This document shows, piece after piece, positions 51,658 to 60,013 of a stretch of DNA of 64,000 bases. How positions within the stretch are numbered: the first letter of the stretch is position 1; every line of letters begins with the position of its first letter. This DNA comes from an uncultured Gelidibacter sp. (GTDB lineage Bacteria > Bacteroidota > Bacteroidia > Flavobacteriales > Flavobacteriaceae), in assembly GCF_947500795.1 (NCBI RefSeq), contig NZ_CANMTE010000002.1, forward strand, positions 124,001 to 188,000, in the 5' to 3' direction. Made by a program: the position numbers and the translations under genes. The notes beneath the pieces were generated by a model that worked only from the letters and a program-made list of their open reading frames with translations, made no database searches and was not told the DNA's origin.

Positions 51658-52761
51658 TTAAATAACTTCAAACAATTTTCCAGGAAGCGGCCTAATTACC
51701 CCTTTCAATTCCATATTTAGAAGCACACCGGCTACTTTAAAAATAGGCATACTACATTCTAGAGCAATGCTATCCAATAGTTGTTGCTCTTTTGTTTTTA
51801 GATAGTTATAAATGATTTTTTCATCCGCTTCCAACTCTACAAATAGCTGTTTCTGAATGGCAGGCTTCTTATCATTTTCAAGTTCCCAATTTAAAATATA
51901 AGGCACATCCATCGGACTGGACAAAAGATGTGCTTTTTGATATTTAATCAGATTATTGCAACCTGTACTTTGAGAATCTGTGGTTCTTCCCGGAACTGCA
52001 AACACATCCCGATTATACGAATTAGCAATATCTGCAGTCACCAAGCTTCCGCCCCTTTCGGCAGATTCAATAACAATAGTAGCTTCACTTATTCCGGCAA
52101 TAATCCGATTTCGCTTTAAAAAATTCTCTCGCTCCGGATTTGAAGTACTCCAAAATTCAGTTAAAAACCCACCGTTTTTTTCAATCTCAGCCACATAGCG
52201 TTTATGAACTTTCGGATACACCTGATTGAGTCCATGTGCCAAGCAGCCTACCGTTTGCAAATTGTGCTTTAATGCCGATTTTTGCGCGGTAATATCCGTA
52301 CCATAAGCGAACCCAGAAATGATAACAGGGCTAAAAACCGCCAACTGCTCAATGAGCTGTTCACAGAAAGCCACACCTGAAGAGGTGATTTTCCGTGTGC
52401 CCACAATACTGATAAGACGCTTCTTTTTCAAATCTATAGTCCCAGATTGGAATAACAGAATAGGGCCATCAATACAATGTTTTAATTTTTCAGGATAATT
52501 CGGATCCATAAAATACAGCGGCAAAACATCATTCTCCCTTATAAATTTCAATTCAGCTTCTGCGGCAAGCAAATGACTTTTGTTATTAAGGTCTTGTAGC
52601 ATCTGACTCCCAATACCATCAATTTTTAATAAATGCTGCTTCTTTTCCTGAAATATTGCTTGGGCTGATCCGCAGTGACTAATTAATTTTTTAGCAGTGA
52701 TATCCCCTATTTTCGGCACATTTTGAAGTGCAAGAAGAAAAATTAAGTCCTGATCTGACAT
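51658..52761 (-). CDS. dprA: DNA-processing protein DprA
   Basis: 367 residues. An N-terminal helix-hairpin-helix region (VPKIGDITAKKLISH) is followed by the Rossmann-like DprA core with IVGTRKITSSG near 119-129, ISGFAYGTDITAQ near 163-175, and AERGGSLVTADIANSYNR. A C-terminal winged-helix segment (LDSIALECSMPIFKVAGVL) is present, as in longer DprA proteins. DprA protects incoming single-stranded DNA and loads RecA in natural transformation; recA is 5 kb away. Divergent from the HU-SPOR gene. Confidence 0.93.
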   Translation of the reverse strand: MSDQDLIFLLALQNVPKIGDITAKKLISHCGSAQAIFQEKKQHLLKIDGIGSQMLQDLNNKSHLLAAEAELKFIRENDVLPLYFMDPNYPEKLKHCIDGPILLFQSGTIDLKKKRLISIVGTRKITSSGVAFCEQLIEQLAVFSPVIISGFAYGTDITAQKSALKHNLQTVGCLAHGLNQVYPKVHKRYVAEIEKNGGFLTEFWSTSNPERENFLKRNRIIAGISEATIVIESAERGGSLVTADIANSYNRDVFAVPGRTTDSQSTGCNNLIKYQKAHLLSSPMDVPYILNWELENDKKPAIQKQLFVELEADEKIIYNYLKTKEQQLLDSIALECSMPIFKVAGVLLNMELKGVIRPLPGKLFEVI

Positions 52762-52851
52762 TTATTATATTGATTAAGAGGGAAAACTGTTTAAATTTAA
52801 GCAATGTTAATAAATAGTGGCGCTTTAATTTCGGCGAAAATCAAAATTTCC

Positions 52852-52859
52852 TAACTTTG
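52852..52859 (+). promoter_or_regulatory. Candidate -7 element directly before the HU-SPOR gene
   Basis: TAACTTTG ends 5 bases before the ATG at 52865; if used, the transcript would be leaderless or nearly so. No clear -33 element. Confidence 0.4.
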
Positions 52860-52864
52860 TTTCA

Positions 52865-53806
52865 ATGCATATAGAAACTTACATAAGCGATTTACTGTAC
52901 CGTTACGACTGCGTAACGATTCCAGAATTTGGTGCCTTTTTGACCAAACGTGTGTCGGCAAGAATTGATGAAAGTAATCATACATTTTTCCCGCCTAAAA
53001 AAGTCATTTCGTTCAATGAGCAATTACAGCATAATGACGGGTTGTTAGCAAGCTACATCTCTGATGCTGAAAAGATTCCTTATGAAGTTGCTGTTCAAAA
53101 AATTAGCAAGCAAGTTAAGTCTATCAAATCTTTCTTGATTGAAGGGGAAACCTTGAATTTTAGTAACATTGGTGATTTAATTCTAAATGCTGATGGAAAA
53201 ATTGTTTTTGAACCATCTAATAACAGCAATTACTTAACGGATGCCTTTGGACTGTCAGAATTAAAAGCATCTAATGTTAATCGTGAAGTTTATAAAGAAA
53301 ACGTTGAAACTCTTGAAGAAGCAATTCCTACAATTGCCATCACTCAAGAAAGACGCGAAAAACGTTCTTATCTTAAATATGCAGCGGTTGCACTTATCGC
53401 TTTAACTGTAGGCGGATTTGCAGCATCTTCTTTTTATAATAATCAGGTAGAAACTCACAATCAATTGGCGCAAGAAGCTGCCAATGAGCAATTGGATGCC
53501 AAAGTTCAACAAGCCACTTTTGTGATTGAAAACCCATTACCTGCTGCGACTTTAAATGTTGAAAAGCAACAAGGTAAATACCACATTATTGCTGGCGCTT
53601 TTAGAGTTGAAGAAAACTCTGATAAAAAAGTAGAGGAACTACAAGCCCTCGGATTTAAAGCCAGAACCATTGGCGTTAATAAATACGGGTTGCACGAAGT
53701 TGTGTATTCTAGTTATGAGACGAGTAATGAGGCTTTAGCGGCACTACGCAACATTCGCCAAAACTTCAACCAAGATGCGTGGTTGTTGGTGAGAGAGCTC
53801 AAATAA
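52865..53806 (+). CDS. HU-CCDC81 and SPOR domain protein
   Basis: 313 residues. The first 130 or so form tandem HU-like CCDC81 domains (MHIETYISDLLYRYDCVTIP, then a second unit), which are a Bacteroidota version of the DNA-binding HU fold. One membrane helix is at about 174-192 after a basic segment (RREKRSYLKY). The C-terminal 75 residues are a SPOR domain that binds denuded peptidoglycan at division sites. The protein may link the nucleoid or another cytoplasmic partner to the septal wall. Divergent from dprA. Confidence 0.9.
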   Translation: MHIETYISDLLYRYDCVTIPEFGAFLTKRVSARIDESNHTFFPPKKVISFNEQLQHNDGLLASYISDAEKIPYEVAVQKISKQVKSIKSFLIEGETLNFSNIGDLILNADGKIVFEPSNNSNYLTDAFGLSELKASNVNREVYKENVETLEEAIPTIAITQERREKRSYLKYAAVALIALTVGGFAASSFYNNQVETHNQLAQEAANEQLDAKVQQATFVIENPLPAATLNVEKQQGKYHIIAGAFRVEENSDKKVEELQALGFKARTIGVNKYGLHEVVYSSYETSNEALAALRNIRQNFNQDAWLLVRELK

Positions 53807-54052
53807 TAGGCGCCATCCAGCATTTATAAATCAACTTTTCTTTACGAGTTTGTGTTAAGATATACGCTTTACCTACGGATGTATATTTCAACATGAATAC
53901 TATTTAATGCTTTGCATTTAAAAAATGAATAGGGACACTAGGAACTAACACTTCTTAGACAGTCTTCAACTGTATTCTGAAACCCTTCTCTATTTAGCAT
54001 ATTCTTCCGTTTCTGTCAACTAAGGGCTGACTGAAAATTCACAAATTCAACC
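53807..54052. other. Gene-free stretch before the thioesterase gene
   Basis: No reading frame, RNA or repeat recognised; the only signal is the promoter-like element at its end (54053-54060). Confidence 0.5.
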
Positions 54053-54060
54053 TATCTTTG
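54053..54060 (+). promoter_or_regulatory. Candidate -7 element for the thioesterase gene
   Basis: TATCTTTG (followed by C) 24 bases before the ATG at 54085. It argues against the in-frame TTG at 54058, which lies inside the element. The -33 element is weak. Confidence 0.5.
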
Positions 54061-54084
54061 CACTTTAATTTTAAAAAATTCCCA

Positions 54085-54594
54085 ATGCAAGCCAAACATC
54101 CAAGTGATTCCATCTGTATAATGACTGATTTAGTGCTCCCAAGTGAGACCAATCCACTTAATAATTTATTTGGAGGTGAACTTTTAGCACGTATGGACCG
54201 CGCAGCAAGTATTGCAGCAAGACGTCATAGCCGACGTATTGTGGTAACAGCATCAGTGAACCACGTGGCGTTTAACAGAACAATTCCTTTAGGAAGTGTT
54301 GTGACTATTGAAGCAAAAGTTTCTAGAGCGTTTAGAACCTCTATGGAAGTGTTTATGGATGTTTGGATTGAAGATCGCGAATCAGGGGTTAGAGCAAAGG
54401 CTAATGAGGCTATTTACACTTTTGTTGCTGTGGATGAAACGGGGCGTCCAACCGAAATTCCTGAAATAACACCTGAAACTGAATTGGAGAAATCAAGGTT
54501 TGAAGCGGCTTTAAGACGCAAACAATTAAGTTTAGTGTTGGCAGGTAAGATGAAAGCGCAAGATGCTACTGAGCTGAAAGCCTTGTTTGAGTAA
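54085..54594 (+). CDS. Acyl-CoA thioesterase, hotdog fold
   Basis: 169 residues from the ATG at 54085 (MQAKHPSDS). The sequence PSETNPLNNLFGGELLARMD near 21-40 and NHVAFNRTIPLGSVV near 63-77 match the YciA/BFIT-type cytosolic acyl-CoA hydrolases, with the catalytic Asn/Asp in these two segments. It is a single-domain member. It hydrolyses acyl-CoA to free CoA and acid; chain length preference is unknown. Monocistronic, with a hairpin downstream. Confidence 0.9.
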   Translation: MQAKHPSDSICIMTDLVLPSETNPLNNLFGGELLARMDRAASIAARRHSRRIVVTASVNHVAFNRTIPLGSVVTIEAKVSRAFRTSMEVFMDVWIEDRESGVRAKANEAIYTFVAVDETGRPTEIPEITPETELEKSRFEAALRRKQLSLVLAGKMKAQDATELKALFE

Positions 54595-54616
54595 GCATAA
54601 ATAATTCTAAAAATTG

Positions 54617-54655
54617 ATATCCCATTATTGGTAGAAAACACCAATTATGGGATAT
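54617..54655 (+). terminator. Hairpin after the thioesterase gene
   Basis: Stem of 16 positions with one central T-T mismatch (atatcccat.attggt with accaat.atgggatat), 7-base loop; short T-run after it. Confidence 0.75.
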
Positions 54656-54687
54656 TTTAGTTTATACAGATGGGGTCAGTTCGAGTG

Positions 54688-54723
54688 TTTTCAAGTATTC
54701 TGTTTTTTTAGAATACTTGAAAA
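54688..54723. repeat. Strong inverted repeat with no assigned gene
   Basis: 14-base-pair perfect stem ttttcaagtattct/agaatacttgaaaa around an 8-base loop containing a run of seven T. Flanking gttcgag and ctcgagaac extend the symmetry. It lies between the thioesterase hairpin and the EnvC-like gene end. Confidence 0.8.
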
Positions 54724-54800
54724 TGTCTCGAGAACCGTCTTAAATTATAGAAAACTTAGAATGAATCTCCACCCTACTAAGGTGAAAAATACAGCAGCAT

Positions 54801-56027
54801 CTATCTCACAATCCAAACTGCTGGATCCTGAAATTTCGCGTCTTTATAAATGGCAAAACTTAACATGCTTTCGCCATTTGAAGGATCTGTGAAGACTTCA
54901 CCAATATCTTGATTGGTGGTCACACGATTTCCTTTTGAAACATACACTTTCGATAAGTTTTTATACACTGTAATGTAGTTACCGTGTTGGATTAAAATCC
55001 AAGGATTTCCATTTTTGGTGCTTTGAACCGCCAAAACTTCCCCGTTAAAAACCGAACGTACTTTGGCGTTTTTATCTGTAGCAATACGGATACCATTACT
55101 ATTAATCGAGATGGTATTGTCTATAAGCGAGCGCTGTGTCCCGTATTTCACTTTAATAACTCCAGTACGTACTGGCCAAGGTAATCTTCCTTTATTAGAC
55201 TCAAATTTAGCCTCTAACGCCTTCGCTTCTGGCGTTAATGAGAATCCTTTTGAAGCAGTTTCAGATTTACCCGCTTTTTTATTGGATGCGGCAATGGCTT
55301 CCCTAATTAATTTTTCAATTTCACGGTCAATTCTGTCCGCTTCCTGTTGCTTACTCTTAATTTGTGAAGCATAAGAACTCATATTCTTTCTTACAGATTC
55401 CATCAGTTTTTGATGTTCTTTCACATCTTCCTCCAACTTCTGCTTTGCGATACGATTTTCCTCTATCAGTTTGTCCTTATCCTTTTTTTGCTGCAACAAG
55501 GTCGTATTTAATTGCTGCAATTTCTCAGTTTTAAGCCTTATTTCCTCGCCTTGCTCCTTTTGGTAGTCTGTATACTGCCTGATGTACTGAAGTCGCTTGT
55601 AAGCCTGTTTAAAATTCTCAGAAGACAACAAAAACATCACCCGACTTTGCTCGGATTTACTTTTATAGGATTTGACCACCATCGCAGCGTAATCCTCTTT
55701 TAAATGTTTCAACTGATCTCTCAGAGTACTAATTTCCTTCTGATTGGTATTAATTTCCCTCGTCAATAAATTGGCTTGATCATTGGTGATTTTTATAAGG
55801 TTTTTACGCACATTCACCTTGTAATTTAAATCTTCAACAGTAGAAATAATTGTTTTCTCCTCCTTCTTTTTGGTGAAGAGTAAATTATTGATTTGCTGGA
55901 TTTCCTTAAGAATAGCTTGACGCTTGGCTTCCAACTCCTGTTGCTTTTGGCTTTGCGCATTCATAGCGAAGGTGCAGCACAAGCTAAAAAGTAAGATTAA
56001 TCTGTAAATGTTAGGTTGGTAACGCAT
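54801..56027 (-). CDS. EnvC-like murein hydrolase activator
   Basis: 408 residues. Signal peptide to about residue 24, a long coiled coil at about 26-250 rich in Lys, Glu and Gln, a linker, and a LytM (M23) domain at about 290-405. The domain lacks most zinc ligands of active M23 peptidases: the first His/Asp position is replaced (NSNGIRIAT) and the final HxH is LSFAIY; only one His remains in IQHGNY. This matches EnvC, which activates amidases rather than cutting murein. Its start codon overlaps the stop of the DUF4292 gene by one base. Confidence 0.88.
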   Translation of the reverse strand: MRYQPNIYRLILLFSLCCTFAMNAQSQKQQELEAKRQAILKEIQQINNLLFTKKKEEKTIISTVEDLNYKVNVRKNLIKITNDQANLLTREINTNQKEISTLRDQLKHLKEDYAAMVVKSYKSKSEQSRVMFLLSSENFKQAYKRLQYIRQYTDYQKEQGEEIRLKTEKLQQLNTTLLQQKKDKDKLIEENRIAKQKLEEDVKEHQKLMESVRKNMSSYASQIKSKQQEADRIDREIEKLIREAIAASNKKAGKSETASKGFSLTPEAKALEAKFESNKGRLPWPVRTGVIKVKYGTQRSLIDNTISINSNGIRIATDKNAKVRSVFNGEVLAVQSTKNGNPWILIQHGNYITVYKNLSKVYVSKGNRVTTNQDIGEVFTDPSNGESMLSFAIYKDAKFQDPAVWIVR

Positions 56028-56800
56028 TATTCAAGTTCAATTTCTTTATATCCTGACGGAATGTTGAATGGAAAACGGACTTCGCCATTCAAAGTGATGG
56101 CTTTAAAATCGAGATCTATGATGATTTCATCATTCTTTTCCAATGCAATAATACGAATGTTTTCAGGAAATATTTGCTTGCTCACCACTTGATATTTCTT
56201 ATAATCTATCTGCAGCATACGCTTCTCAGCAGGTTGATATAACTGTTGGGAATCCAATTTAAAAGATGCAGGATTAATCAAAAAGAACAATTCGAACAAG
56301 GCACGTTGTTCCTTCGGTGTCAACACATAGGATTCATCATTTGGAGCAGTCACATACGTGTCATCTTTCAAATCAAAAATAGGCTCTCCAAGAAAAATGT
56401 TCTGGATTTTTTTAAAATCGATATCTGTTCCCAATAACCTTGTTAACAAAGAGAAATCGCCATCAAAATACTGGTTGTTGAGCTTGTCATAAAACTTGAC
56501 GCTGTCTTGTGTAATCATCACACGAGCCACAGCAAACGGAGCGCTCATCCAAATAACTTTATCCTTTTCCATGCGTAAAGTCACCGTTGTACCGTTACTT
56601 TTATCGCCTTCGGTATAGTCAATACTCACTTTAGCCTGTAAGGTTTTAAACCGAACATCCTGTCTAGTATTCTCCCGGATAATTTGTTTTGCGGTCATGC
56701 TTTTGTCAATTTCCGCAGTAGACGTTAAGGTTTTAGCAGATTTACAACCTACACCTAAAACCAATAGCAGTATAAAAAAACTGAATTTGTAAAGTCTCAT
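56027..56800 (-). CDS. DUF4292 lipoprotein
   Basis: 257 residues. Lipobox LGVGCKS with Cys19. The rest fits DUF4292, a Bacteroidota family with a LolA/LolB-like half-barrel look; WMSAPFAVARVMITQDSVKF and FFLINPASFKL are conserved-looking stretches. A role in carrying lipids or lipoproteins to the outer membrane is suggested by the fold only. One-base overlaps (TAATG) with both the TPR and the EnvC-like genes tie it into one translational unit. Confidence 0.87.
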   Translation of the reverse strand: MRLYKFSFFILLLVLGVGCKSAKTLTSTAEIDKSMTAKQIIRENTRQDVRFKTLQAKVSIDYTEGDKSNGTTVTLRMEKDKVIWMSAPFAVARVMITQDSVKFYDKLNNQYFDGDFSLLTRLLGTDIDFKKIQNIFLGEPIFDLKDDTYVTAPNDESYVLTPKEQRALFELFFLINPASFKLDSQQLYQPAEKRMLQIDYKKYQVVSKQIFPENIRIIALEKNDEIIIDLDFKAITLNGEVRFPFNIPSGYKEIELE

Positions 56801-58158
56801 TAATTTTGATTTTTTAAAGCGGCTGCCTTCTTTGCAAACGATTGGGATTTGGAAATATTATTACTGAGTTTATAGGCAAGGCTGAGTTGCGTATAAAAAT
56901 CAGCTTCCATTTTTGGGTCTTCAATAACGTAATCCAAACCTGTTTCTAAACTTGTAATCGCTTTTTTAGCCTGTTTCAAGTTATTATGAGCCACGCCATT
57001 TATTAGATATAAAATAGGTTGCGCTGGGAATAATTCTAAAGCATTTTGACTTCTGACAACGGCTTGCTCGTCTAAATTCAAGTCAATTTGTAATAAAAGC
57101 GCATCTTTAATCAGCGAAAAATTAGTAGGCTCCAATTTTAAAGCATCGTCAAAATACATCAACGCTTTTGGTTTATCATCAAGCTTTAGATAGTACTGTC
57201 CCAATTCCACCAATGTTTGAAAACTTTTAGTGTCATCAATCATAGCCGTAACATCAACAAGATCTTTTTCGTGCTCTGGATGTTTCGCAACAAAATTTAT
57301 AAAATCGTTCAGCACTTTCGTTTTAGCATCAGGATTAATTTCAGGCGCGGTCAATACAATTTCCATTGAGCCAATAGCCTCTTCCCTCTGATTTTTATCC
57401 AAATAAAACTTATATAAAGCCAAATGCACCAACTTGGACTGCGGATGCACTTCCAGCAACTTTTGTGCTGTTTTAAAAGCCTTCTCCGTTTCTCCTGTTT
57501 CGCTATAGCGATAAATTAGAGCGAGGTAATTGGTTTCGTTTTCTGGATTTTTATCTAAACGCTCTTGAAGATTTTCAATCCTATCTTCATCACGTCCCGT
57601 AATATTATAAACCTGATTTCTCAAATAATCCCGGTCAGCATTGATTCCAAACTCCTTATCCAACTCATCCAACAACTTCAAAGCATCCTTGTATTCCTTG
57701 TTTTTGATGTATAAAGACGCCAAATCCTGACGGTAATCAGGATGGTATTTAACCAATTGTTTGACCGTTTTAATGGCTTTTTTGGTATCGCCTTGTTGAT
57801 TGTACACATCATAAAGTTCATCTAAAAACCATTCGTTTTCAGGTTCCTTTGAGATAGCTCTTTTTAAGGCATCTTCAGCGGCTCCAAAATTTTTAAGCTT
57901 GTTATAATTTTTTCCTAATTGAAAGTACACCACGGGTGCGTCATTCAATTGTTTACATTTTAACAATGCATCAATAGCGCGCTGGTAGTTCTCAATACCA
58001 TGTTGTTTTAAAGCTTCAAAAAAATATTCTTGAAATCGGTCCTCCACATTACCAAGATCATCTGTCGGTTTTTGGTTGAAATCAACTTGGGCATGAGTCG
58101 TCTGGGGAATAAAAAATATTCCCAATAGAAGCACTAATATGTAGTGTTTATAATTCAT
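56800..58158 (-). CDS. Tetratricopeptide-repeat protein, secreted
   Basis: 452 residues, with a signal peptide ending near Ala23. At least eight TPR-like 34-residue units fill the rest (for example PVVYFQLGKNYNKLKNFGAAEDALKRAI and YLALIYRYSETGETEKAFKTA regions), so it is a periplasmic or surface scaffold. It lies between the nucleotidyltransferase gene (72-base gap) and DUF4292 (one-base overlap). No enzyme domain is seen. Confidence 0.88.
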   Translation of the reverse strand: MNYKHYILVLLLGIFFIPQTTHAQVDFNQKPTDDLGNVEDRFQEYFFEALKQHGIENYQRAIDALLKCKQLNDAPVVYFQLGKNYNKLKNFGAAEDALKRAISKEPENEWFLDELYDVYNQQGDTKKAIKTVKQLVKYHPDYRQDLASLYIKNKEYKDALKLLDELDKEFGINADRDYLRNQVYNITGRDEDRIENLQERLDKNPENETNYLALIYRYSETGETEKAFKTAQKLLEVHPQSKLVHLALYKFYLDKNQREEAIGSMEIVLTAPEINPDAKTKVLNDFINFVAKHPEHEKDLVDVTAMIDDTKSFQTLVELGQYYLKLDDKPKALMYFDDALKLEPTNFSLIKDALLLQIDLNLDEQAVVRSQNALELFPAQPILYLINGVAHNNLKQAKKAITSLETGLDYVIEDPKMEADFYTQLSLAYKLSNNISKSQSFAKKAAALKNQN

Positions 58159-58230
58159 TTGAATTTACAACTCGTGTTAAGCCCTTTTCCAACGTTATGA
58201 TTGATTACAGCGGGTATTTGCAATTAAAGT

Positions 58231-59250
58231 TTACTCTAAAACAGAATAATCACCGATACTTACGGTTTTAAAATTGCCATCATACTGCACATGATTTCCT
58301 ATCATAGCTTCATCTAAATTAGCATTTTTAATAGTGCTATTCGTTTGAATTAAGCTGTTTTTAATGGTTGCATCTGTAATGGTACAATTATTTCCAATAG
58401 ACACATTTGGACCAACAATCGCATTTTTTAAAATGACATTTTCACCAATATAACACGGCTCAATAATCTTAGAATTATCCAAACTTACTGATGGCGCAAT
58501 CATTTGTTCATCGCCATCGTCTTTAATAAAACCTAACATTCTAGTGTTGGTTTCCACAGTTACGGGTTTATTGCCGCAGTCCATCCACTCCTTAACCTCA
58601 CCTGTTTTAAAGATTTTGCCTTTGGCCATCATGCCTTTAATTCCATCATTAATTTGGTATTCACCACCATTGATAATGTTGTTATCCAAAACATGCTGTA
58701 ACTCTTGTTTAAGAACGCCAACATCCTTAAAGTAGTATATGCCGATGACGGCTAAATCGCTCACGAAATCTTTTGGTTTTTCAACGAGCTCAACAATTTC
58801 CTTTTTATCATTCAATTTTACCACACCAAAAGCTTCTGGTTGGTCTACTTGTTTCACCCAAATAACGGCATCAGCATTAGGATCCAAATCAAAATCGGCT
58901 CTAATTAACGTGTCAGCATAGGCAATAACCGCAGGGCCCGATAAAGACTCTTTAGCGCACATAATGGCATGACCGGTACCAAGAGGTTGGTCTTGACGAT
59001 AAATGGCCGCTTTAGCACCTAAACTCGTTGCCAATTCTTTTAAACTTTCAATGACGTCATCGCCAAAAAATGCAGGGTCACCTAAAATAAAGGCAATTTC
59101 TTCAATAGGTTGATCCAATACTTTGACAATATCTTTTACTAAGCGATGAACAATAGGCTGTCCCGCTACAGGAATTAATGGTTTTGGGACTGTTAATGTG
59201 TGAGGGCGCAAACGTGAACCACGTCCTGCCATTGGTACAATTATTTTCAT
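58231..59250 (-). CDS. Sugar-1-phosphate nucleotidyltransferase
   Basis: 339 residues. The N-terminal 230 residues are a nucleotidyltransferase domain: MAGRGSRLRPHT at 7-18 followed by PKPLIP is the nucleotide-binding loop, and AYADTLI has the metal-binding Asp. The last 90 residues form a left-handed beta-helix of hexapeptide-like repeats (VSIGNNCTITDATIKNSLIQ). It makes an activated sugar, probably dTDP- or UDP/GDP-linked, for surface glycans; the substrate cannot be fixed. The flippase gene two genes upstream supports a glycan role. Confidence 0.88.
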   Translation of the reverse strand: MKIIVPMAGRGSRLRPHTLTVPKPLIPVAGQPIVHRLVKDIVKVLDQPIEEIAFILGDPAFFGDDVIESLKELATSLGAKAAIYRQDQPLGTGHAIMCAKESLSGPAVIAYADTLIRADFDLDPNADAVIWVKQVDQPEAFGVVKLNDKKEIVELVEKPKDFVSDLAVIGIYYFKDVGVLKQELQHVLDNNIINGGEYQINDGIKGMMAKGKIFKTGEVKEWMDCGNKPVTVETNTRMLGFIKDDGDEQMIAPSVSLDNSKIIEPCYIGENVILKNAIVGPNVSIGNNCTITDATIKNSLIQTNSTIKNANLDEAMIGNHVQYDGNFKTVSIGDYSVLE

Positions 59251-59257
59251 AGTAATG

Positions 59258-59352
59258 CCTGCGAAGGCAGGTAACTTTTAATGGTTAAACTTATTGATGC
59301 CTGCGGAGGCAGGTTTCTATTCTTTTTTTTTATGGATGCCTGCGGATGCAGG
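59258..59352. repeat. Three short CCTGCnnnnGCAGG palindromes
   Basis: CCTGCGAAGGCAGG at 59258-59271, CCTGCGGAGGCAGG at 59300-59313 and CCTGCGGATGCAGG at 59339-59352, spaced about 40 bases apart, each preceded by atg. They lie just upstream of the nucleotidyltransferase gene. Confidence 0.85.
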
Positions 59353-59415
59353 TATCTACTCCTATTTATCCTTTGTTAATACGAAGTCGTGCCTTTGCAT
59401 GTTGTCGGCTTAGGT

Positions 59416-59429
59416 TTCGACTGCGCTCA
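59416..59429 (+). repeat. Dispersed TTCGACTGCGCTCA motif, copy 1
   Basis: The same 14 bases occur at 62208-62221 in another intergenic region. Surrounding bases differ. Confidence 0.6.
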
Positions 59430-59455
59430 ACCAGACATTATAATTTTAAAAAACT

Positions 59456-59509
59456 CTTCTTTGATATTCTAGCAGACGGCATCAGAATATATGTCACATA
59501 TCAAAGAAG
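59456..59509 (-). terminator. Terminator after dut
   Basis: 12-base-pair stem cttctttgatat/atatcaaagaag with a 30-base loop, 7 bases after the dut stop on the minus strand, followed there by AGTTTTTT. Confidence 0.8.
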
Positions 59510-59515
59510 TGATAT

Positions 59516-59950
59516 TTACTTAGTTCCAGTGGAACCAAACCCACCTTCTCCACGTTGGGTTTCAGAGAGCTCTTCAACTTCGGTCCATTCAGCACGTTCA
59601 TGTTTGGCAATGACCAATTGCGCAATACGTTCGCCATTGGAAATTTCAAAATCTTCATTAGAGAGATTAACCAAAATCACTCCTATTTCACCTCTGTAAT
59701 CGGCGTCAATAGTTCCTGGAGCATTCAGCACTGTTATTCCTTTTTTGGCTGCGAGTCCGCTACGAGGTCGCACTTGGGCTTCGAATCCAATTGGGAGTTC
59801 AATAAATAATCCTGTACCTACGATGCTTCTTTCTAGAGGTTTTAAAACTCTCGATTCTGATAAATTTGCGCGTAAATCCATCCCTGCTGATGCTATGGTT
59901 TCATAGCTTGGCAAAGCGTGATTGGATTTATTAATGATTTTAATGTTCAT
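59516..59950 (-). CDS. dut: dUTP diphosphatase
   Basis: 144 residues with all five trimeric dUTPase motifs in order: AGMDLRA near 23-29, [10 protein letters not shown] near 62-71, [14 protein letters not shown] near 76-89, [12 protein letters not shown] near 101-112, and [10 protein letters not shown] near 132-141. It hydrolyses dUTP to dUMP, keeping uracil out of DNA. It lies 63 bases downstream of the flippase gene on the same strand and has its own terminator. Confidence 0.96.
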   Translation of the reverse strand: MNIKIINKSNHALPSYETIASAGMDLRANLSESRVLKPLERSIVGTGLFIELPIGFEAQVRPRSGLAAKKGITVLNAPGTIDADYRGEIGVILVNLSNEDFEISNGERIAQLVIAKHERAEWTEVEELSETQRGEGGFGSTGTK

Positions 59951-60013
59951 ATATGATGTTTTATGGCATACTTCTCTAAACTTTACGTAAACCGTAGAAT
60001 AGAGAAACGTATG

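Noticed and set aside
54647-54892. 81-codon open frame after the thioesterase gene
   Set aside because: It runs through a hairpin and into the EnvC-like gene on the opposite strand and shows no protein-like features.
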